A DNA stretch of 64,000 bases, from contig NC_053494.1 in the NCBI RefSeq assembly GCF_905171775.1, forward strand, positions 119,999,528 to 120,063,527, written 5' to 3'. The notes beneath the pieces were generated by a model. That model had not been told where the DNA came from, did not search any database, and saw only the letters and a program-made list of their open reading frames with translations. Numbering within the stretch: position 1 is the stretch's first letter; every line of letters starts with the position of its first letter. Shown here piece by piece: positions 55,101 through 64,000 of this stretch. The stretch comes from Rana temporaria (lineage: Eukaryota; Chordata; Amphibia; Anura; Ranidae). Position numbers and translations under genes: made by a program.

Positions 55101-56262
55101 ATGTCTGCCCGGCGTTCTGGGAACAGAAAAAATAACTTCTCCCCAGAGGAGAAGGGCATCATCCTTGCGGCCATGGAGAAGTACTACGTTCGCCTCCATG
55201 GGGCACGTAGCAAGGAGACAAGCGAGGGCAGAAGGGACGAGATCCTTATAAAGGATCATCAACCAAGTGAATGCCGTGGGCAATGAGGTGAGAAGGCCCC
55301 AGGACATCTCAAAGAAGATAAACGATCTTCGCAGGAGGGTGAAGGAGAAGATGGCTATTATGGCGAGGCATGCCAGGGGCACTGGTGGTGGACCAGCCTC
55401 TAGGGTCCGTCTGACTCCTGAAGAGTGGAAGTGGAGGGAGTTCAGGGCTACGACTCAGTTGAGCCGCCCTTGAGGACAGGTAAGTGTGTTTTTTCTACTA
55501 CCTGGTGTGTAGCATGTGAGGGGGGGGAGGGAATATGTGACAAGTTTGTGGGTCCACCAACATGTGAATGTTTTGTGTCATCCGCAGATGTCCAGGAGGG
55601 AGCTGGGCCATCTGGTGTCTCTGCCCGTCCCATGCCATCATCCCCTGATGATCCTGCCCCTGACCCCCAGGGAAGCCAAGAGGCATTGGTGGAGGGGAGT
55701 GGTGGCCAGACCTCCAGTGAAGAGGTGGTTGAGCAGGATGCTGAACATATGGGTGAGGTGTCCCTATATGTGGAGGAGACATCCCAGTCGGCTGGTCCAT
55801 CCCGGAGGTCCAGCCTCCTATCCTCAAGTCCCACCCACTCCCAGTGCTCAGGACTCGCAGACCCGCCATATGGGTGAGATGGCCCAGGACATGAGGAGAG
55901 TGGCCGACAGCCTGGCATCCAGGGGCCACATAAATGATGGGCTGCAGGATGTGGCTGGCAACACAGCAGCAGTGATCACCTGCTTGGGTGAGCTGCAGGC
56001 CACAACGGCTACCCTCGTGGCAGAGTTGCGGTCCCTGTGTGAGGCCGTCCAGGGCCGAACAGCTGCCATTGAGGCGGAGGGGATACGTTGACGGCAGGTG
56101 CAGGCAGAAACCAACACCATTCTGACCCGCATTGCCGTGGCGTTAGAGGGCAGGCCTCCAGCCATGGTGGATGCTCCTTCACCTGATGCCCCCCCCACCT
56201 GAGCCGGCAACCAGGCAGTTGCGGAGCCGTGGCCATGGCCGTGGCAGCAGCCAGGGCAACTA
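55101..56262 (+). pseudogene. Harbinger Myb/SANT-like DNA-binding protein gene (spliced, frameshifted)
   Basis: Start MSARRSGNRKNNFSPEEKGI fits a Kozak-like context (GACATGT). The Myb/SANT-like domain runs NFSPEEKGIILAAMEKYY, then after a 1-nt shift (about 55250) RIINQVNAVGNEVRRPQDI and KKINDLRRRVKEKM. The protein pairs with the transposase for nuclear import and binding of transposon ends. A 107-bp intron (GTAAGT at 55480 to CCGCAG at 55586) links to an acidic Ser/Pro-rich exon (DVQEGAGPSGVSARP) and a helical tail (DMRRVADSLASRGH, TATLVAELRSLCEAVQ). The stop is near 56262. Further shifts near 55440 and 55860 and a TGA at 56090 disable it. Confidence 0.8.
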
Positions 56263-56569
56263 ATTATGTTGTTTATGTTTTTTTATTTGCTCTAAGAGTT
56301 TTTTATTTTATTTGCTCTGGTTAAGAGTTTTTTGATTTTGTTTGTAATAATGCACATGGTGAGGCGTGCAGATTAGTGTGACTGGTGTGTGAATGTGGTA
56401 GGAATGGTCAGCAACATAATTGGAGCCTTGCCGTGGCGTTGCTGCTCCCAAGTCCTGCTTGGTGGACTTGGGCTAATCCAATGTGATGTGGATGTGGGGT
56501 GTGTGCTAGGGACCACAGTTGTGTGCATGCGTGCATTCTCCTTGTGCCATGATGAATGTGTGTGTGTGT

Positions 56570-57834
56570 TTAACGTGCAAAGATACGTTCCACGAGACAA
56601 CTCCTGACTGCTGTTCCCTCAGCAGACGGGGTATCCTTGGGCAGGGGGGGAATGTCTGGTTCAGGGGTCAGGTCATCACGTATATCAATCTCCAGACCCT
56701 TTCTCTCGGCAAAGTTGTGCAGAATGCAATATGCACCGATGATCTGGCACACAAAGTTTGGGGAATACAACAGAGTACCCCCGGACTTATCCAGGCATCG
56801 GAAACGGGACTTCAGGATGCCAAATGTGCGTTCCACCACTCCAAGGGTACGTATGTGTGCATCATTGTAGTTTTGCTCTCCTGTGGTTTGGGGATCCCGG
56901 AATGGAGTCATGAGATGGGGCCCAAGTGCATATGCAGAGTCACCTGGAAGGGAAAAGACAGGAGGATGTTAGTCGTGCATGTGCCCCTCGTGATGTATGC
57001 ATCATGGGCTCAGTCAGTCATGCCTGACTCCCATGTCACTCACCAACCAGCCAGCTGTTCCCGTACACGTTCTGTTCAAATTCTGTTGGGATGGTGCTTT
57101 GGCGTTATATGTAGCTGTCGTGGCTGAACCCTGGGTGTTTGGCACGGACGTGCCATATGAGGCCTTGGGCATCGGCTATCACCTGTACGTTGATGGAATG
57201 CCAGTGCTTCCGATTGCGGTATATGTGCTCTGTGTCACGGGGGGGCTGTAGTGCCACATGTGTGCAATCAATGGCCCCCACGGTGCGTGGGAATCCTGCA
57301 ATTCTGACAAAATCCGCCATTGCCTTATTCCGCAGGTGCTCCTGGGTGGGTCTGATGATGTGGTGGGACAATACGTCTGAGGATTGCGGGGACAACCTGG
57401 TGCACACATCTGCTCATGCTGGTTTGTGACATCCCAGCCACAACTCCACTTGTACGCTGAAAAGATCCAGTGGCGAGGAAATGCAGTGTTGCCAGGACCT
57501 TCAACAGTGGCTGCACTGCATGTGAGCGGTGTGTCTGGCTGGTGATGTCATCATGCAGGGTTGTCGCTATTTCCTGGATGGCATCAGTGTTGAATCTGAA
57601 GATGTGATACACCTCCGAATCCCCCATGCCAAAGACGTTTATGCGCGTTCGGTATATCCTCTCCCGTGCCCTCCTCCTTCTACGCGTCTGGGCACACACT
57701 AGTATAGCTATGACCATGCCTGCCCCTGGCATGTTGGCATACAGATGTGTTGTCCTGCAAGTGTGGTTGCTCAGCTCATCCGTAACGGTGCTGCTGAAGC
57801 TGCTCTCCAGCTGACCTGCACACGTCTGGTGCAA
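56570..57834 (-). pseudogene. Harbinger DDE transposase (HARBI1-like), two exons, one frameshift
   Basis: Probable start MPGAGMVIAILVC near 57732 (an upstream Met exists at 57834). Helical N-terminus FRFNTDAIQEIATTLHDDI, then FLATGSFQRTSGVVAGMSQ (HTH-like). After a 1-nt shift near 57370 comes RTVGAIDCTHV with the first catalytic Asp, then VRAKHPGFSHDSYI. A 100-bp intron (57043-56944, GTGAGT..TTCCAG) joins GNSWLV to GDSAYALGPHLMTPF with the second Asp. GVVERTFGILKSRFRCL carries the Glu. The spliced length of about 354 codons matches HARBI1 proteins. All three catalytic acids survive, so a single 1-nt lesion separates it from an open frame. Confidence 0.9.
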
Positions 57835-57885
57835 AGTTGCCCCTGCTTTATGAGGGGCAAGTTTAGGCCGGACGTACAGCTTACG

Positions 57886-59163
57886 CTTTCTTTTGGTGGT
57901 ATTTGATCACCTCTGCGGTTTTTATTTTTTGCGCTATAAACAAAAATAGAGCGACATTTTTGGAAAAAAATCAATATTTTTTACTTTTTGCTATAATAAA
58001 TATCCCAAAAAAATATATAAAAAAACTGGGCCAGATTCACCAAAGAGATACGACAGCGTATCTCCTGATACGCCGTCGTATCTCTGTGTTAGGGTCGTCC
58101 TAACTATGCGACTGATTCATAAAAATCAACGTCGTTTGCGTAAGACGTCCGTGAATGGCGCTGGACGCCATTTACGTTAACATCTAAGCAAATTACGTCG
58201 GTGCGACGTCATTTAGCGCAATGCACGTCGGGTAATTTACCCGACGGAGCATGCGCAGTATGCTCGGCGCGGGAACGCGCCTGATTTAAATGGTGCCCGC
58301 CCCATTTGAATTGGGCGGGCTTGCGCCGAGCGCTTTTACGATACACCGCCGCAAGTTTACAGGTAAGTGTTCTGAGAATCAGGCACTTGCGCTGTAAACC
58401 TGCGGCGGTGTAACGTAAATCACATACCTTACGCTGCCCAGGAGCAACGTAATTATATGTAAATCTGGCCCACTATTTTTTTCTTCAGTTTAGGCCGATA
58501 CGTATTTTTTTACCTATTTTTGGTAAAAAAAAATCGCAATAAGTGTTTAACGAATGGTTTGCGCAAAATTTATTTACAAAATAGGGGATGGTTTTATGGC
58601 ATTTTTATAAAAAATTTTTTTTACTACTAATGGTGGCGATCAGCGATTTTTTTCGTGACTGCGACATTATGGCGGACACCGAACAATTTTGACACATTTT
58701 TGGGACCACTGCATTTTTATAGCACTTTTTGCTGTGAAAATGACATTGATTACTGTGAAAATGACAATTGCAGTTTAGGAGTTAACCACTAGGGGGCGCT
58801 GTAGGGGTTAAGTGTGACCTCATGTGTGTTTCTAACTGTAGGGGGGCAGGGCTGGACTTGTGACATCACTGATCGTCTTTCCCTATATCAGGGAACAGAC
58901 GATCAGTGACACTGCCACTGTGAAGAACGGGGAAGGTGTGTTTACACACACCTCTCCCCGTTCTTTAGCTCCTGTGACCGATCGCGGGACACCGGCGGCG
59001 ATCGGGTCCGCGGGTCCCACGGCCGCGGAGCTTCGGACTGGGTCGCGGGCGCGCGCCCGCGACCCACGGCTGGGCACTTAAAGAGGATGTGCAGGTACGT
59101 GATTCTGCCCAGCCGTGCCATTCTGCCGACGTATATCGTTGTTAGGCAGTCCTTAACCACTTA
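57886..59163 (-). mobile_element. TTAA element, CCACTT family, copy 3 (left-truncated)
   Basis: Inverted relative to 28992-29982. Starts abruptly at TTTCTTTTGGTGGTATTTG (internal to the family) and ends at the shared TTAACCACTTAAG (59153-59165). GC-rich end with palindromes 58910-59075. It contains the Harbinger MITE 58028-58471. Confidence 0.85.
58028..58471. mobile_element. Harbinger-type MITE nested in a TTAA element
   Basis: Ends GGGCCAGATTCACCAAAGAG and ATGTAAATCTGGCCC, flanked by ACT (58025-58027 and 58472-58474). 444 bp, shortest full copy here. Removing it restores the TTAA-family sequence. Confidence 0.9.
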
Positions 59164-60163
59164 AGCCCCGGACCATTTTTCAGCTAAATGCCCAGACCAG
59201 GTTTTGCGATTCGGCACTGCGTCGCTTTAACAGACAATTGCGCGGCCGTGCGACGTGGCTCCCAAACAAAATTGGCGTCCTTTTTTCCCCACAAATAGAG
59301 CTTTCTTTTGGTGGTATTTGATCACCTCTGCGGTTTTTATTTTTTGCGCTATAAACAAAAATAGAGCGACAATTTTGAAAAAAATGCTATATTTTTTACT
59401 TTTTGCTATAATAAATATCCCCCAAAAACATATATAAAAAAAAAATTTCCTCAGTTTAGGCAGATACGTATTCTTCTACCTATTTTTGGTAAAAAAAATC
59501 ACAATAAGCGCTTATCGATTGGTTTGCGCAAAATTTATAGCGTTTACAAAATAGGGGATAGTTTTATTGCATTTTTATTAATTATTTTTTTTTACTACTA
59601 TTGGCGGCGATCAGTGATTTTTTTCGTGACTGCGACATTATGGCGGACACTTCGGACAATTTTGACACATTTTTGGGACCATTGTCATTTTCACAGCAAA
59701 AAATGCATTTAAATTGCATTCTTTATTGTGAAAATGACAGTTGCAGTTTGGGAGTTAAACACATGGGGCGCTGTAGGAGTTAGTGTTCACTTTATGTGTG
59801 TTTACAACTGTAGGGGGGTGTGGCTGTAGGATTGACGTCATCGATCGAGTCTCCCTTATATAAGGGATCACTCGATCGATACGCCGCCCCAGTGAAGCAC
59901 GGGGAAGCCGTGTTTACATGCGGCTTGCCCCGTGCTTCAGCTCCAGGGAGCGATCGCGACGGAGCGGCTATAAACGAATAGCCGCGCCGTCGTCCCGGAT
60001 CACTCCCTGAGGGGATCCGCCCGCCGCACGCAGCGGAGGGGGTCCCAAACGGACCCCCCACCCGCTAGAAGGCAAGGACGTATATATACGCCCTTCTGCC
60101 TGTCCGTGCCATTGTGCGGACGTAAATAGTCGTGCGGCTGGCGTTAAGGGGTTAAGTGGTTAA
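59153..60163 (-). mobile_element. TTAA element, CCACTT family, copy 4
   Basis: TTAA at 59153-59156 and 60160-60163. Ends TTAACCACTTAAGCCCCGG and GGGGTTAAGTGGTTAA. Shares its first TTAA with the element on its left. Interior as in copy 2 (tttgcgcaaaatttatagcg, tgaaaatgacagttgcag). Confidence 0.87.
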
Positions 60164-60169
60164 TTGTCT

Positions 60170-60340
60170 CCACTGTGCCAATTGTCACTACTGTTCCCTT
60201 TGTCGCCACTGTTCCCTTTGTCGCCACTGTGCCAATTGTCGCAACTGTGCCCTTTGTCGCCACTGTGCCCTTTGTCGCCACTGTGCCAATTGTTGCCACT
60301 GTGCCCTGTAATTATCGCCACTGTGCCCTGTAAAATGCTG
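60170..60340. repeat. Minisatellite, TTTGTCGCCACTGTGCC units
   Basis: About nine imperfect repeats of an 18-24-bp unit (CACTGTGCCCTTTGTCGC variants). The Leu/Ser/Pro open frame across it is an artefact. Confidence 0.93.
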
Positions 60341-60414
60341 CCCCCCCTGCCCGGCACTTACCTTTCTGGGGTCGGCCATCCTCCTTCCACGGTCCCTCGA
60401 TGTATTCTACCGCC

Positions 60415-60745
60415 CTCGATGACGCTTCAGCCAATCAGGTTACCGGTAACCAGAACTGGTGAACCTGATTGGCTGAGACGCCTGTCAGTCTTATCCAAGG
60501 AACGCACCCCCCATGCGTCCCATGGATAAGTATTTGGAAGTCAATTACAGCCTGACGGCTGTACTCGGAAAGCCTATCAGAGCCATTGGCTCTGATAGGC
60601 ACTTCCACAGCCAACCAGCTGCCGTTATTCAGATGGCCGGCGCTCACCAGGGATGCAATGCATGAATCTATGTATTGTATCAGTGGCGGTGCAGAAGCGA
60701 GAGGGGGCGGCGCTCCGGCGCCCTCTATGGACGCACCGCCACTGC
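60415..60745. repeat. Hairpin-rich MITE, CAGTGGCGG-type right end
   Basis: Hairpins: AGCCAATCAGGTT/AACCTGATTGGCT (60428-60475), GCCTATCAGAGC/GGCTCTGATAGGC (60571-60600) and a 63-bp foldback CAGTGGCGGTGC/GCACCGCCACTG (60681-60744). It resembles the interior and ends of the CAGTGGC hAT family at 50394. Confidence 0.55.
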
Positions 60746-61254
60746 CTACAGGCACCTTTCCTTCGACACGGTGCAAGCAGACTGACTTATTTACCTGATC
60801 AGATAAGCAGTGCACATGCATGAGCATGGCTAAGAGCCTGACTCCTGATTGCTCTATAGTCTTTTAAAATGACTCCAACATACATACTGTAGTTGTCAAT
60901 GTAGGTGCAGTGTTTCTTGAGTATACCTCTGTATAATACCCTACTTTCTGTATTCTGTTCTGCTTCCTCACTCTTGTTATTATGCCCCCAAAGTGTTTTT
61001 AATTCCACAGCCATTGCCAATGTTCCTGTCTTCTTGGCTAGTTCTCCTACTTGGTTTCACCCCTGGTTTCTATCTGTTCCCAGTCTACCTAGACCCTAAT
61101 AACTTATTTTGCTTGATATCCTTGACACTGCTACCCATTACCTCTGATATGTTTGACTAGTTAATCTAATAGCTTGCTTCACCTGACCTTGCTAAAATCT
61201 CCCCTGCCCTTGGTAGTGTTGTTGACTAAATCACTGCTCAGCCTTGTTTGTCTT
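60746..61254. other. Interval with no recognised gene
   Basis: Short frames only, no repeats recognised. Confidence 0.45.
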
Positions 61255-61667
61255 ATGCCTTGTACACACGATTGGAATTTCCGATGGAAAAAGTCAGAGG
61301 TTTTTTTTTAATCGTATATTGCGACTGTGTGTGTGCCCCATCTGAGTGTTTCCATCGGAAATTTTGACGGACTTAGGAAGAGAACATGTTCTCTTTTTTC
61401 CAATGAAAAAAATTTCTATCGGAAGTTACGTTCGTCTGTTTCAACGGAGAAAATAAACACGCATGCTCAGAATCACGTTGACACATGCTTGGAAGCATTG
61501 AACTTAATTTTTCTTGGCTTGTCATAGTGTTGTACGTCGCCACGTTTTGGACGGTCGGAATTTCGTGTGACAGTGTGTATGCAAGAAAGCTTGAATGAAA
61601 TTCCATCAGAAAAATCCGTCTGAGTTTATCCCGACGGAAATTCCGATTGTGTGTATGGGGCATAAGA
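61255..61667. repeat. MITE of the GTACACACGATC family, complete copy
   Basis: Ends CTTATGCCTTGTACACACGA and TTGTGTGTATGGGGCATAAG, imperfect inverted repeats. Interior words GCATGCTCAGAATCACGTTG and GACACATGCTTGGAAGC match 17620-17912. Confidence 0.85.
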
Positions 61668-61929
61668 TGCTCAGCTCTCATTAGCCCCCAGAAATAATCT
61701 TTGGCTGACCTTGATAACACCACAGTTCTCAGCTCCCCTACACTTGAGATCTTTTTAAACTTTGATAATGTGATAATTCAGTCCTGGTGGCACCAGAGTT
61801 CATTGCACACATATAAAGTGCCCTTGAAGAGTGACTGCTATATGTGACGTGTATCACAACAATAGTCATCAAATCTTAGCACCAGCGCTTACACTCACAC
61901 TTGTTATCAAACCTTAATTTCCAAAGAGT

Positions 61930-62225
61930 AAGGAGGTACTGGGGGTTATTTGCGAAAGACAAATCCACTTTGCACTGCAAGTGCAAACTACAAGTTTGCA
62001 CTTGTAAATCTTTAAATCTGAGGGGTAGATCTGAAAATAGGGGAAGCTCTGCTGATTTGATCATCCAATCATGTGCAAGCTAAAATGCTGTTTTTTATTT
62101 TCCTAGCATGTCCCCCTTGGATCTACAGCGACTACACTTCCAAGTGCACTTTGAATGCAATTTCAAGTGCACTTTGCACTTCAAGTTTGTACAAACTGGA
62201 TTTGCCTTTCGTAAATAACCCCCAC
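61930..62225. repeat. Imperfect palindromic repeat (ACAAATCCACTTTG ends)
   Basis: GGGGGTTATTTGCGAAAGAC (61939) and, inverted, CTTTCGTAAATAACCCCCAC (62206). Interior contains AATCATGTGCAAGCTAAAATG. A related copy occurs at 54424-54670 (GGGGGTTATTTACGAAAGGC .. GATTTGCCTTTTGTAAA), interrupted on its right. It is a MITE family of its own. Confidence 0.7.
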
Positions 62226-62747
62226 AACTCCACCTTTGAAAACCTTATGAAAAGTATGGAACACATCTAGGCACACCTACACTGATGTCACTTCTGGCAT
62301 TCTTGCCAGGCGTTTGGGGCAGGATGACATGCCTCCAATCCCTCATTAATGGCTCCCAAGCTGAAAGGTAAGTGTAGCCTCTGGTGTAGCTGGTGTTATA
62401 CCCATAAAACTGGTCAGAGATTTTTCTCCTATAACTAAGTTTCAGGTTAGTTGATTTCCCTGTACAGTATGGATGGGAGGATAAGTATTTGGCTACCTAT
62501 CTTACATTCAGCAATGGTTTATGGAGTGACTTGTATTCCGCCACATGGATAGTACTATATTTCGTAGCTGGGGACATTATTGCCTGTTTCTATTAATATC
62601 ATCAAGGGGATGTTGTTTTGCTGATCCTATTATGGATATGTGCTAATTGTGTATTTTGGTCTGGATGCAGAACAAGTCCTGCTATATTGCAATGTTCCCA
62701 GCGGGTACATTGGATGCCATGCATAACTGGAGATGTGTGCAGATATA

Positions 62748-63140
62748 CAGTGGGGATCGAAAGTTTGGGCACCCCAGGTAACAATTTGTATGACAGTAAT
62801 GTGCATAACGAAGCCAAGGAAAGATGGAAAAATCTCCAAAAGGCATCAAATTACAGATTAGACATTCTTATAATATGTCAAAAAAGTTAGTTTTTTTTCC
62901 ATCATTTCCACTTTCAAAATTATAGAAAACAATAAAATGGCATCTGCAAAAGTTTGGGCACCCTGCAGAGTTAATATCTTGTACTGCCCCCTTATCACAG
63001 CTTGTAAACGCTTTTTGTTGACAGCCAAGAGTCTTTCAATTCTTGTTTGAGGTATCTTTGCCCATTCTTCCTTACAAAAGTCTTCCAGTTCTTTGAGATT
63101 TCTGGGCTGTTTGTCATGCACTGCTCTTTTAAGGTCTATC
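62748..63140 (-). mobile_element. Tc1-type transposon 3' end with transposase C-terminus
   Basis: Terminal repeat CAGTGGGGATCGAAAGTTTG begins at 62748, after TA (62746-62747). The minus-strand frame from about 63135 reads RIDLKRAVHDKQPRNLKELE, DFCKEEWAKIPQTRIERLLA and KKRLQAVI, which is the C-terminal segment of Tc1 transposases after the last catalytic residue. The catalytic core lies beyond 63140, where another repeat begins, so only the tail remains. Confidence 0.9.
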
Positions 63141-63515
63141 CTAGGCATGTGCATTTCGTTTCGTTCCGAATCGAAATTCGGACGAATTTTTCATTATTCG
63201 GACATTCGGATGCATACGAATTCCCGAATTGCAATATTAATGAATTTACCGAATCCGAACAAACGTTTTCGATTCCGAATCGAAAACCCGCGGACGAAAT
63301 TCGATCGGAATTCGATTTTTTTTTTTTCGAATTCCGATCGAATTTCGATTTGGAATTCGAATTTTTTTTTTTTTTTTTTGGAATTCCGATCGAATTTCGA
63401 AATTATATTCGAAAAGAGACTTTGTTGTCGAATCCGGTCGAAATACTTTCGAATTCGACCGTATTTTTTGAAATTCGGTCGAAAACGAACGAGTTCCGAA
63501 AACGAATTTAACACT
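63141..63515. repeat. TTCGAATT-rich palindromic repeat
   Basis: Begins CCTAGGCATGTGCATTTCG and consists of repeated TTCGAATTCCGATCGAATTTCG words in both orientations, with T tracts at 63317-63326 and 63363-63379. Overlapping open frames on both strands (Phe/Arg/Ser/Glu-rich) are artefacts of this composition. Confidence 0.75.
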
Positions 63516-64000
63516 AGTGTTGAGCAGAATATGCCATATTCGATTTCGCGATATATCTCGAATATATATTCGAATATTCGAGATATATTCGCTAAATTCG
63601 AATATTCGTGATATTTTATCGAAATTAAATGATTGCGATTTTTCGCTATTGCGAATGCGAAAATAATTGCGATTTTTTTTGATAACTGCGGTAGGAGCGC
63701 TCTGATTGGCTCAGAATATTCGTGATATTTTATCGAAATATCGCAACATGCGAATGCAATATTTATTGCGCAATTTCGAGATATGCTGGAGGAGCGCTCT
63801 GATTGGCTCAGAATATTCGTGATATTTTATCGAAATATCGCAACATGCGAATGCGATATTTATTGCGCAATTTCGAGAAATGCTGTAGGAGCGCTCTGAT
63901 TGGCTCACTCTGAAATCGAATATTCAAGATATTTTAACGCAATTTCACAAAATGCGAATGCGAAATTGATTGCAGATATTTCGAAAACTGCTGTAGCAGG
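63516..64000. repeat. ATATTCG repeat leading into a 97-bp tandem satellite
   Basis: Starts AGTGTTGAGCAGAATATGCC, a repeat rich in CGAATATTCG/ATATTCGTGATA. From 63694 the GGAGCGCTCTGATTGGCTCA block recurs at 63791 and 63888, exactly 97 bp apart, with intervening TTTATCGAAATATCGCAAC. The array continues past the window edge. Confidence 0.88.

Larger units (their letters stand above)
54682..57885. mobile_element. Autonomous-type Harbinger transposon, right end lost
   Basis: The left end GCAGAGATTCTCGTAGATCG is followed by the family's subterminal words (GCGTAGCGCATCTCAGATGCG). Two convergent genes follow: a Myb/SANT-like protein on + and a DDE transposase on -, the standard two-gene layout of Harbinger. 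The sequence stops at 57885 against a truncated TTAA element, before a right inverted repeat. The few lesions (about four) suggest a fairly young copy. Confidence 0.9.

Noticed and set aside
55448..55929. Long minus-strand frames of 143-156 codons inside the Harbinger
   Set aside because: Antisense to the acidic exon of the Myb-like gene, whose splice sites and composition are better supported.
60164..60529. 121-codon open frame
   Set aside because: Its first half is the TTTGTCGCCACTGTGCC minisatellite and the rest has no recognisable similarity.
63093..63611. 172-codon Arg/Phe/Ser-rich open frame
   Set aside because: Composed of TTCGAATT palindromic repeats, with equally long frames on the other strand.
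1..64000. CRISPR arrays, rRNA genes, bacterial operons or prophage
   Set aside because: No regularly spaced direct repeats with unique spacers and no such genes; introns, LINE/PLE/DIRS elements and MITEs show vertebrate nuclear DNA.

Overview
This 64-kb window is vertebrate nuclear DNA made almost entirely of transposable elements. Several things point to an anuran amphibian, probably a ranid (true) frog. It combines Penelope-like elements (PLEs) with GIY-YIG domains, a DIRS tyrosine recombinase, a two-gene Harbinger transposon, Tc1, piggyBac and hAT elements, a CR1/L2-type LINE, an L1-clade LINE and Ty3/gypsy fragments. It also carries many small families with short target duplications that look like large-genome frog repeats. 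The species call is an inference from repeat content. I recognise no host protein-coding gene, rRNA, functional tRNA or CRISPR array.

1-5.4 kb: a Harbinger-type MITE end, a hairpin-rich repeat, an (AT)n tract, gypsy LTR/gag/integrase scraps and a 5'-truncated L1-clade LINE. 5.1-14.3 kb: an old minus-strand PLE (PLE2) split by a 7.5-kb palindromic insertion. The insertion is two head-to-head copies of another PLE (PLE1) flanked by a 15-bp target duplication. The right arm was later hit by a TTAA-target foldback MITE, so the left arm preserves the empty site. 14.3-16.5 kb: a plus-strand PLE ORF1-like gene (PLE3) containing a TTAA element.

16.5-31 kb: MITEs, an L1-like retroposed tail with a 17-bp duplication, a hAT MITE with an 8-bp duplication, a DIRS element with its terminal repeats and tyrosine recombinase, a tail-like insertion with a 14-bp duplication, and a PLE opened up by two TTAA elements and a CT-rich minisatellite. 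30.5-37 kb: a PNMA-type gag, a CR1/L2 LINE, and a rearranged piggyBac transposase lying between LTR-like direct repeats and split by a hAT MITE. 37-53.6 kb: mostly single-copy-looking AT-rich DNA with scattered MITEs, a PLE terminal region with a hammerhead-like motif, a decayed Tc1-like transposase and a minus-strand gypsy fragment with Gmr1-like domain order.

53.6-60.2 kb: a Harbinger MITE, then an almost complete autonomous Harbinger (Myb/SANT-like gene on +, spliced DDE transposase on -). It is truncated against two tandem TTAA elements that share one target site. 60.2-64 kb: minisatellites, MITEs, a Tc1 3' end and the start of a 97-bp tandem satellite.

The genes do not form a host pathway. 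The window is a stratified record of nested insertions, and many target duplications allow relative dating. The most notable structure is the palindromic PLE unit, each arm of which carries a TATA/CCAAT promoter-like block and a hammerhead-like motif facing outward.
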